A stretch of DNA of 7,701 nucleotides, from NCBI RefSeq assembly GCF_050434145.1, contig NZ_JBNPVX010000062.1:1-7701 (forward strand), written 5' to 3'. The stretch is from JAISST01 sp050434145 (GTDB taxonomy: Bacteria; Fusobacteriota; Fusobacteriia; Fusobacteriales; Fusobacteriaceae). The translations under genes and the position numbers were made by a program. Positions 1 through 4,409 of the stretch are shown piece by piece. The notes below the pieces were generated by a model. It made no database searches. It saw nothing but the letters and a program-made list of their open reading frames with translations, and had not been told where the DNA came from. The first letter of the stretch is position 1. Every line of letters starts with the position of its first letter.

Positions 1-81
1 AAAAATATAATATGTAATGAAGAATTATAGCGTATTTCATGGGATTCTCAAATAATATTTAGATAAAATCCCTACAAAAAC

Positions 82-110
82 TTGACACTACCATAGTCCA
101 CAAATAAATT
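82..110 (+). promoter_or_regulatory. Candidate upstream promoter (P1) of the ATPase/oxidoreductase operon
   Basis: A perfect -35 box TTGACA (82-87) is followed after 17 nt by TAAATT (105-110), a 4/6 match to the -10 consensus. It lies about 70 bp upstream of the first gene and points towards it. The perfect -35 box supports it; the weak -10 and the second promoter just downstream argue for caution. Both may be used. Confidence 0.35.
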
Positions 111-137
111 TGATTAAATAATAAATTGAGGTATAAT
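110..137 (+). promoter_or_regulatory. Candidate main promoter (P2) of the ATPase/oxidoreductase operon
   Basis: A perfect -10 box TATAAT (132-137) is preceded, with a 16-nt spacer, by TTGATT (110-115), a 4/6 match to the -35 consensus. Transcription would begin near 144, giving a leader of about 40 nt before the ATPase start codon. In DNA this AT-rich a TATAAT alone is weak evidence, but position and spacing are right for the operon. Confidence 0.5.
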
Positions 138-148
138 TTAATTAGAGA

Positions 149-160
149 ATGAATATTCAT
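149..160. promoter_or_regulatory. 12-bp perfect palindrome at the operon transcription start (possible operator)
   Basis: ATGAATATTCAT is a perfect 12-bp palindrome lying between the P2 -10 box and the ribosome binding site, at about +5 to +16 of the predicted transcript. A repressor dimer bound here would block initiation. A/T palindromes of this length can occur by chance in such DNA, so the regulatory reading is an inference. Confidence 0.25.
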
Positions 161-182
161 ATAAAGAAGGTAAAATGGTTTT

Positions 183-875
183 ATGGATAAAAGAATAACA
201 ATTATAACAGGTAATGCAGGAAGCGGTAAGACAGAATTTGCACTTCAATATGCTTTTAATCAAAAAAAATTTTATGAAAAAATAAATATAGTAGATTTAG
301 ATGTTATTAATGTATATTTTAGGTCAAGAGAAATTTCAAAATCCCTGAAAGAAAATTCTATAACAATACTAGGAAGTAATAATTTAACTCATGACAATAG
401 TGATTTACCAAATGTAAGTTATGCATTTGAATCACTTTTAAATAAAGAAAATAAGGAGAAAGTGATAATTGACTTAGCAGGAAGTGAAAATGGACTGAAG
501 TTGCTAATGGCATTAAAGAATAAAAATTTTGAACATGATTTATGGTTTGCTTGTAATATTTTTCGTGAAGAAACTGATAATGCAGATAAGATAAAGAAAC
601 TGATAGAGAAATATGAAGAATTTTCAGGGTTAAAAATAACAGGGCTAATAAATAATAGCAACTTACTGGAAGATACATCATTGAATGATATAATTGAAGG
701 AGAGAAAATATTAGAGATAGTGTCAAAAGAAAAAAAGGTTCCGATAATTTATACTATGTCACATTTGAATAGTGAGATATTAAATAAAAAACTAAATAAT
801 AAAAAAATTTTACATATTAAAGAATTTTATAATAGCCAAAATTGGCTAAGGAGGAATCTGCATGGCAAAAGGTAG
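183..875 (+). CDS. MinD/ParA-like P-loop ATPase associated with 2-oxoacid oxidoreductase operons
   Basis: A 230-residue cytoplasmic P-loop NTPase. Walker A is GNAGSGKT (residues 10-17). A DLDVINVYFRSRE segment follows at 38-50; DLDxxNPYFRSRE-like sequences are typical of a small ATPase family often found beside ferredoxin-type 2-oxoacid oxidoreductase genes in anaerobes (recalled, not searched). Walker B is VIIDLAG (94-100), as in MinD/ParA/NBP35-type folds. A GLINNSNL segment lies in the second half. No cysteine pair, membrane segment or signal peptide is seen. It is the first gene of the operon, and its last 14 bases overlap the ferredoxin subunit gene. The start at 183 is the only one in frame, since a TAA sits at 171-173; the ribosome site AAGAAGG (164-170) is rather far, 12 nt away. 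The family's biochemical role is not established; help in maturing or regulating the Fe-S enzyme is an inference from its position. Confidence 0.85.
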   Translation: MDKRITIITGNAGSGKTEFALQYAFNQKKFYEKINIVDLDVINVYFRSREISKSLKENSITILGSNNLTHDNSDLPNVSYAFESLLNKENKEKVIIDLAGSENGLKLLMALKNKNFEHDLWFACNIFREETDNADKIKKLIEKYEEFSGLKITGLINNSNLLEDTSLNDIIEGEKILEIVSKEKKVPIIYTMSHLNSEILNKKLNNKKILHIKEFYNSQNWLRRNLHGKR

Positions 876-1080
876 AATAACATTTGCTGAAGACCGTTGC
901 AAAGGATGCGGACTTTGTGTATCAGCATGTCCACTGAAAATATTATCATTAGATGAAAGTAGAGTTAACAAAAAAGGTTATCATCCAGTTTTTGAAGAAA
1001 AAAAGGATAAATGCATTGCATGTACTAACTGTGCAGTAATGTGTCCTGATTGCATAATTACCATTGAAAGAATAAGCTAA
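862..1080 (+). CDS. 2-oxoacid:ferredoxin oxidoreductase delta subunit (KorD/VorD-type, 2x[4Fe-4S] ferredoxin)
   Basis: A 72-residue bacterial-type ferredoxin domain with two cluster-binding motifs: CKGCGLCVSACP (Cys13, 16, 19, 23) and CIACTNCAVMCP (Cys51, 54, 57, 61). Each set of three cysteines, with the fourth from the opposite motif, should bind one [4Fe-4S] cluster. An extra Cys64 follows. In this enzyme class the delta subunit passes electrons from the catalytic core to free ferredoxin. The start has a textbook ribosome site, TAAGGAGG (847-854), 7 nt upstream and inside the end of the ATPase gene, so the two are probably translationally coupled. Gene order delta-alpha-beta-gamma resembles oorDABC of Helicobacter. 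The gene is complete; the unusual feature is the 359-bp gap that follows, caused by an inserted element. A lone ferredoxin is less likely given the adjacent subunits. Confidence 0.93.
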   Translation: MAKGRITFAEDRCKGCGLCVSACPLKILSLDESRVNKKGYHPVFEEKKDKCIACTNCAVMCPDCIITIERIS

Positions 1081-1087
1081 AAATAGC

Positions 1088-1100
1088 AAATTTACTTAAA
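1088..1100. repeat. Left copy of 13-bp direct repeat (probable target-site duplication)
   Basis: AAATTTACTTAAA occurs here and again at 1413-1425, exactly at the two outer edges of the inverted-repeat element. The match stops at both ends (the bases before the copies are C and T, those after are T and G), as expected of a target duplication made on insertion. Confidence 0.7.
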
Positions 1101-1246
1101 TAGACAGTTGCAAAATGTAAATTTTTCTCTATTACAATTACAAATATTTATTAATATTACTTAATCTTTTGGGGTTTATGGCTATGCCTCAAAAAGCCGC
1201 TGAGCCACTGCTTGCTGCTCTCTACGTTCGCTGACATCACGACATA

Positions 1247-1300
1247 CTATCCACATAAGCATAACTCATGTCTTTGACATTCGTTTTGCTAACTGGATAG
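1247..1300. repeat. 54-bp imperfect inverted repeat in the element core
   Basis: The left arm is 1247-1272 and the right arm 1276-1300, with a TTT loop. Perfect segments are CTATCCA/TGGATAG at the base and ATGTC/GACAT at the tip; between them GCATAAC faces GTTTTGC with one mismatch. The fold is equally possible as a DNA cruciform or an RNA hairpin. It forms the centre of the larger foldable element. Confidence 0.7.
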
Positions 1301-1363
1301 CAAGGCACACACCACACAAGTAGCCGAGCGAAGCAAGGCTAGAGGAAAGTAAAGAAGAAATAA

Positions 1364-1394
1364 TTGATATAAGCTTGAATTTTCAAGATATAAA
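1364..1394 (+). promoter_or_regulatory. Possible outward promoter in the right end of the inserted element
   Basis: TTGATA (1364-1369) and TATAAA (1389-1394) are each 5/6 matches to -35 and -10 boxes, separated by 19 nt, somewhat longer than ideal. The spacer holds a CTTGAA/TTCAAG palindrome (1374-1387). If active it would supply transcription to the alpha, beta and gamma genes downstream of the insertion. The evidence is only consensus resemblance in AT-rich DNA. Confidence 0.25.
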
Positions 1395-1412
1395 ATAGTT
1401 TTGCAACAGCTT

Positions 1413-1425
1413 AAATTTACTTAAA
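1413..1425. repeat. Right copy of 13-bp direct repeat (probable target-site duplication)
   Basis: The second AAATTTACTTAAA starts directly after the right inverted repeat and lies 5 bp before the alpha-subunit ribosome site AGGAGG (1430-1435). The insertion therefore left the translation signal of the downstream gene untouched. Confidence 0.7.
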
Positions 1426-1439
1426 GCTCAGGAGGTATC

Positions 1440-2522
1440 ATGGGAAAGAAGTTAATGAAAGGTTCGGAAGTATTGGGTGCATCAGCTATAAAAGCTGGAT
1501 GTCTACATTTTTTTGGTTATCCAATCACTCCTCAAAATGAAATACCAGAATATATGGCCAGAGAATTAGTCAAAATACCTGGTGGTTCTTTTGTACAAGC
1601 AGAATCAGAAGTAGCTGCAATCAATATGGTATATGGTTCTGCTGCCACAGGTGTGAGATGTATGACTTCTTCATCTTCGCCGGGAATTGCATTAAAACAA
1701 GAAGGGATAGCATATTGTACTGGAGCAGAGCTACCATGCGTAATCAGTAGTGTAAGTAGAGGTGGTCCAGCATTAGGAGGAATTCAACCTTCACAATCGG
1801 ATTATTTTCAAGCGACACGTGGTGGTGGAAATGGTGATTATCATGTAATTGTTTATGCACCAAGTACTTTACAGGAATTATCAGATATTACACAAAAATC
1901 ATTTTATATTGCAGATAAATATCGTAATCCTGTGATGATATTAATAGATGGTGCCATTGCCCAAATGATGGAAGGAGTGGAAATAAAAAAATTAGATTTC
2001 CCACACATAGATAAATCTGATTGGGCAATAACAGGAAAAATGGGCAGAAAAGAACATCATGTGGTAACATCATTATATTTAAATACAGATATTTTAGAAG
2101 AACACAACAGAAAACTTCAAAGAAAATTTAAAGAAATAGAAAAAAATGAACAGGAAGCAGAATTATTTCACGTGGAAGATGCCGAATATATTATAGTTGC
2201 ATATGGTACAGCTGCAAGAGTATGTCGAAATGCTGTGGAAGATATTAGAGAAAAAGGGGTAAAAATAGGAATGATAAGACCTATCTCATTATGGCCATTT
2301 CCTGTAGATTATTTTGAAAAAATACCAAATACTTGCAAAGGTATAATGGTAATGGAATTTAGTGCTGGTCAAATGATACAAGATGTAAAATTAGCTACCC
2401 AATGCAAATATCCAGTAGGTTTTTATGGAAGATGTGGCGGCAATCTCTTTGATAGTGAAGAAGCAGAAGAAGCTATTGTAAAATATATAGCCACTTTAAG
2501 TAAAAGTGAGGTGGGAGAATGA
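1440..2522 (+). CDS. vorB: 2-oxoacid:ferredoxin oxidoreductase alpha subunit (VorB/KorA)
   Basis: A 360-residue cytoplasmic subunit carrying the pyrimidine-binding domain of a thiamine-diphosphate oxidoreductase followed by the transketolase C-like domain II. Visible motifs are YPITPQNEIPEYM (27-39) with the conserved Thr30, QAESEVAAINM (53-63) whose Glu57 corresponds to the glutamate that activates the cofactor in the pyruvate enzyme, TSSSSPG (76-82), and the GGIQPSQSDYFQATRGGG stretch. The size fits the VorB family (about 350 residues). The enzyme oxidatively decarboxylates a 2-oxoacid with CoA to acyl-CoA, reducing ferredoxin. Sequence from memory is closest to subunits annotated as 3-methyl-2-oxobutanoate (2-ketoisovalerate) dehydrogenase, but 2-oxoglutarate specificity cannot be excluded. 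AGGAGG (1430-1435) lies 4 nt before the start, and the TGA overlaps the next ATG (ATGA, 2519-2522). It is cut off from the delta gene by the element at 1101-1412. Confidence 0.93.
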   Translation: MGKKLMKGSEVLGASAIKAGCLHFFGYPITPQNEIPEYMARELVKIPGGSFVQAESEVAAINMVYGSAATGVRCMTSSSSPGIALKQEGIAYCTGAELPCVISSVSRGGPALGGIQPSQSDYFQATRGGGNGDYHVIVYAPSTLQELSDITQKSFYIADKYRNPVMILIDGAIAQMMEGVEIKKLDFPHIDKSDWAITGKMGRKEHHVVTSLYLNTDILEEHNRKLQRKFKEIEKNEQEAELFHVEDAEYIIVAYGTAARVCRNAVEDIREKGVKIGMIRPISLWPFPVDYFEKIPNTCKGIMVMEFSAGQMIQDVKLATQCKYPVGFYGRCGGNLFDSEEAEEAIVKYIATLSKSEVGE

Positions 2523-3274
2523 GCGAAATATTATATCAACGGCCTAGAGGATTAACTTCTTTGGAAACACATTATTGTCCAGGGTGTACTCATGGAATAG
2601 TACACAGGTTAGTAGCTGAAGTATTGGAAGAAATGGATTATCTTGATAAGTCAATATGTATTGCTCCAGTAGGGTGTTCAGTGCTAGCATATGATTATTT
2701 TGACATTGATGCAATAGAAGCAGCACATGGTAGAGCACCTGCAGTGGCTACAGGAATAAAAAAATCTTTAATAGAGAAAGATACTATAGTATTCACATAT
2801 CAAGGAGATGGTGATCTTGCAAGTATTGGATTAGGTGAAACCATTAGTGCAGCAGCTCGTGGCGAAAATATTTCTATAATATTTGTAAATAATGCAATTT
2901 ATGGGATGACTGGTGGTCAGATGGCACCTACTACATTGATAGGGCAAAAGACTACAACATCACCTTATGGTAGAGATGAACATTTAGCTGGAAAACCAAT
3001 AAAAGTATGTGAGATACTAGCACAAATACCTTCAGTGACATATGTAGAAAGAGTAACACTAACCAACCCTAACCAAGTAAGAAAGGCAAAAAAAGCAATT
3101 GCAGCATCTTTCCAATGCCAAAAGGATGGTAAAGGATTTTCTTTAATAGAATTGGTTGGCACTTGTAATATTGGATGGGGAATGTCTCCAGTAGATGCAA
3201 TGAAATGGTGTAATGAAAAAATGTTGGATTATTATCCACTTGGAGTCTATAAAGACATAAGAGGTGAGAAATAA
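2519..3274 (+). CDS. 2-oxoacid:ferredoxin oxidoreductase beta subunit (KorB-type, thiamine-diphosphate binding)
   Basis: A 251-residue subunit holding the diphosphate-binding half of the thiamine cofactor site. YCPGCTHG (19-26) is the conserved N-terminal CxxC-H signature. AHGRAPAVATGIK (69-81) follows. The thiamine-diphosphate motif is complete, running from GDGD (96-99) to NN (124-125), with IYGMTGGQ (127-134) after it; Asp and Asn residues in it coordinate Mg2+. It pairs with the alpha subunit to form the active site. A [4Fe-4S] cluster in this subunit is possible (Cys20, Cys23, Cys53 and a late Cys in GTCNIGWG are candidates), by analogy with characterised relatives. The start overlaps the alpha stop as ATGA with GAGGTGGGAG just upstream, implying translational coupling and equal stoichiometry. 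The stop is one base before the gamma start codon. Length is normal for family members lacking a C-terminal extension. Confidence 0.94.
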   Translation: MSEILYQRPRGLTSLETHYCPGCTHGIVHRLVAEVLEEMDYLDKSICIAPVGCSVLAYDYFDIDAIEAAHGRAPAVATGIKKSLIEKDTIVFTYQGDGDLASIGLGETISAAARGENISIIFVNNAIYGMTGGQMAPTTLIGQKTTTSPYGRDEHLAGKPIKVCEILAQIPSVTYVERVTLTNPNQVRKAKKAIAASFQCQKDGKGFSLIELVGTCNIGWGMSPVDAMKWCNEKMLDYYPLGVYKDIRGEK

Positions 3275-3275
3275 T

Positions 3276-3815
3276 ATGGAGAAAAAATTAATTTTCGCTG
3301 GTTTTGGTGGTCAGGGAGTATTGACTTTAGGACAAATAATCTCGCTAATACAAATGAAAAAAGGACTTAATGTATCATGGTTTCCTTCTTATGGTGCAGA
3401 AATGAGAGGAGGCACTGCCAATTGTTCTGTGATATATTCTGATGAACCAATAGGCTCACCAGTAGTTAAGAAAAATATTGATATTTTAGTAGCATTAAAT
3501 GAACCATCACTTAGAAAATTTGAAAATGCAGTAAAATCAGGTGGAATAATTTTAATAGATACCTCTACTTATAAAAATGCTGTAACAGAACGTAAAGATG
3601 TAATTGTAAAATCTATAGATGCTACAGAATTAGCAAGTGAAATAGGAAATTTGAAAGTATTAAATGTAGTTGTTTTAGGAGCTTTTGCAAAAATAACTGG
3701 AGATTTTACAAAAGAAGAAGCTTTTGAAACATTAAAAGAAAAATTAAAAGGAAAAGAAAAATTATTTGAGATGAATGAAAAGGCAATAAAAATAGGATAT
3801 GAAAAAGTAAGTTAA
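3276..3815 (+). CDS. 2-oxoacid:ferredoxin oxidoreductase gamma subunit (KorC-type)
   Basis: A 179-residue gamma subunit, the last gene of the operon. The N terminus reads FAGFGGQGVLTLG (residues 7-19), the glycine-rich signature of this family, and SYGAEMRGGTANC (38-50) is the second conserved block, thought to contribute to CoA binding at the subunit interface. The ATG at 3276 is preferred over an in-frame GTG at 3264 because the GTG lies within the ribosome site GAGGTGAG (3261-3268), which is ideally placed 7-9 nt before the ATG, and because family members begin just a few residues before the GFGGQG motif. The beta stop codon ends at 3274, one base earlier. A strong terminator follows 8 bp after the stop. 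No membrane segment or signal peptide is present, as expected of a cytoplasmic enzyme subunit. Confidence 0.93.
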   Translation: MEKKLIFAGFGGQGVLTLGQIISLIQMKKGLNVSWFPSYGAEMRGGTANCSVIYSDEPIGSPVVKKNIDILVALNEPSLRKFENAVKSGGIILIDTSTYKNAVTERKDVIVKSIDATELASEIGNLKVLNVVVLGAFAKITGDFTKEEAFETLKEKLKGKEKLFEMNEKAIKIGYEKVS

Positions 3816-3822
3816 ATTATGT

Positions 3823-3858
3823 AAAAGTCACTAAATTATGTATATTGGTGACTTTTTT
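3823..3858 (+). terminator. Intrinsic terminator of the oxidoreductase operon
   Basis: AAAAGTCACTAA (3823-3834) pairs with TTGGTGACTTTT (3845-3856) over 12 bp with one wobble, around a 10-nt loop, and ends in six T's (3853-3858). It starts 8 bp after the gamma-subunit stop. Confidence 0.88.
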
Positions 3859-3908
3859 ATTGTGAATAGTAAGAAAATAAAAATGTATTATACTTATAGA
3901 ATTATTTA

Positions 3909-3937
3909 TTTCAATTTGAACTAAAAATAAATTGAAA
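3909..3937. repeat. 9-bp inverted repeat TTTCAATTT-N11-AAATTGAAA
   Basis: TTTCAATTT (3909-3917) and AAATTGAAA (3929-3937) are perfect inverted copies separated by 11 nt, so the half-sites lie about two helical turns apart, as in many dimeric regulator sites. No promoter overlaps it and no T run follows that would mark a terminator. Chance is possible in AT-rich DNA. Confidence 0.35.
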
Positions 3938-3989
3938 AAAAATTAAAATAATAAAAAATAAAACATTTAATAATTATCAAAAAGTCACA

Positions 3990-4019
3990 TTGATATATGG
4001 AAATAAATGGATTTACAAT
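3990..4019 (+). promoter_or_regulatory. Secondary promoter candidate for the autotransporter
   Basis: TTGATA (3990-3995) and TACAAT (4014-4019) are both 5/6 consensus matches with an 18-nt spacer, facing the autotransporter gene. It would add about 85 nt to an already long leader. It is weaker than the promoter at 4079-4106 and may be fortuitous. Confidence 0.3.
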
Positions 4020-4078
4020 CAATTATTATATAGAATACAAATATTTTGAAGAGAAAAAAAAGAGGATAAAAAAAAAAG

Positions 4079-4106
4079 TTGAAATTTTCTGCAAAGTTGG
4101 TATAAT
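4079..4106 (+). promoter_or_regulatory. Main promoter of the autotransporter gene
   Basis: TTGAAA (4079-4084), a 5/6 -35 box, and a perfect -10 TATAAT (4101-4106) are 16 nt apart. Runs of eight and ten A's (4054-4061, 4068-4077) sit directly upstream, roughly one to one and a half helical turns apart, like an UP element or bent DNA. Transcription would start near 4113, giving a leader of about 300 nt. The inverted repeat over the -10 box suggests it is repressed by a dimeric regulator. Confidence 0.6.
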
Positions 4107-4122
4107 AATGTTGCATACCAAC
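4096..4122. promoter_or_regulatory. Probable operator: GTTGGTAT-N11-ATACCAAC over the autotransporter -10 box
   Basis: An 8-bp perfect inverted repeat, GTTGGTAT (4096-4103) and ATACCAAC (4115-4122), contains part of the -10 box and the predicted start site. Its left arm lies upstream of +1, so it cannot be a hairpin of the full transcript, which favours a DNA-binding site. The arms include G/C bases unusual for this region. The regulator is not encoded in the window and its family cannot be named. Confidence 0.55.
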
Positions 4123-4260
4123 ATATGAATTAGAATATATTTTGGTTAAATTCTAATGATACTTGTTTAATTTATCACTTTATGTTGAAAGTATTTCTTT
4201 TATTTTATTGTGTATTAAACTAAGTAATTTAAAACTTAAAAGAACTTTCATGGAATGATC

Positions 4261-4297
4261 AGTAAAAGATAATTATTTTTTACTAATTTTTTATTTT
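4261..4297 (+). terminator. Terminator-like palindrome in the autotransporter leader (possible attenuator)
   Basis: A 24-bp palindrome (4261-4284) runs from AGTAAAAG to TTTTTACT, all positions pairing with one G-T wobble. It is followed by AATTTTTTATTTT (4285-4297). It lies about 150 nt into the predicted transcript and 113 bp before the ribosome binding site. The shape is that of an intrinsic terminator, but only two G-C or G-T pairs strengthen the stem, so efficiency would be low. Confidence 0.35.
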
Positions 4298-4409
4298 AAT
4301 AAATTTATTTAAAAATGTAAATAACTGTGAATAAAATTCATATAAAAAAATTTTTAATAACAATTATTTAATAAGAAGTATTATTATATAAAAAATCAGG
4401 AGGAGATTT

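Larger units (their letters stand above)
1101..1412. mobile_element. MITE-like non-coding insertion splitting the oxidoreductase operon
   Basis: A 312-bp element without any long reading frame. Its ends are inverted: TAGACAGTTGCAAAA on the left (1101-1115) and, read on the other strand, AAGCTGTTGCAAAA on the right (1412-1399). They share GTTGCAAAA exactly and the outer bases partly. A 13-bp direct repeat flanks it. The core (about 1171-1340) has 83 G/C in 170 bases by hand count, far above its surroundings, and is full of hairpins: TTTTGGGG/CCTCAAAA (1167-1194), a 54-bp inverted repeat (1247-1300), and TAGCC/GGCTA (1321-1341). CTTGCTGCTC (1211-1220) can also pair with GAGCGAAGCAAG (1326-1337), closing a long imperfect stem. 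Without it the gap between delta and alpha genes would be 34 nt. The CTGTTGCAAA end resembles IS6-family ends, but a 13-bp duplication is longer than the 8 bp those make, so the parent transposon is unresolved. An ncRNA gene is an alternative. Confidence 0.65.
3860..4409 (+). other. 550-bp non-coding regulatory region upstream of the autotransporter
   Basis: No reading frame with a ribosome site is seen on either strand; the DNA is very AT-rich with long A runs. It holds a 9-bp inverted repeat (3909-3937), two promoter candidates (3990-4019 and 4079-4106), an operator-like inverted repeat (4096-4122), a terminator-like palindrome (4261-4297) and the autotransporter ribosome site AGGAGG (4398-4403). 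AAAAGTCAC from the operon terminator recurs at 3980-3988, without its pairing partner. Confidence 0.6.

Noticed and set aside
1..40. Possible coding ends at the left edge: a + strand frame ending in TAG at 28-30, or a - strand ATG at 40 opening a hydrophobic stretch running off the window.
   Set aside because: Too short to judge. The - strand ATG has no ribosome site, and the + strand fragment of nine codons has no recognisable sequence.
41..72. GGGATT/AATCCC hairpin upstream of the ATPase operon as a terminator of an earlier gene.
   Set aside because: Six-bp stem with a 20-nt loop and no T run on either side.
1171..1341. tRNA or rRNA fragment as explanation of the GC-rich block.
   Set aside because: No cloverleaf with a recognisable anticodon arm or T-loop GTTCRA, and no familiar rRNA stretch; the inverted repeat architecture fits an inserted element better.
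1101..1412. Assignment of the element to the IS6 family because of its CTGTTGCAAA end.
   Set aside because: IS6 elements duplicate 8 bp, here 13 bp are duplicated, and the outermost bases differ; only a genome search for the parent transposon would settle it.
3264..3275. GTG start of the gamma subunit four codons upstream of the chosen ATG.
   Set aside because: The GTG is part of the ribosome binding sequence GAGGTGAG and has none of its own; the ATG at 3276 is well spaced.
4113..4409. A metabolite riboswitch or T-box in the autotransporter leader.
   Set aside because: No conserved riboswitch core or T-box motif TGGNACCGCG is visible; the leader is almost entirely A/T.
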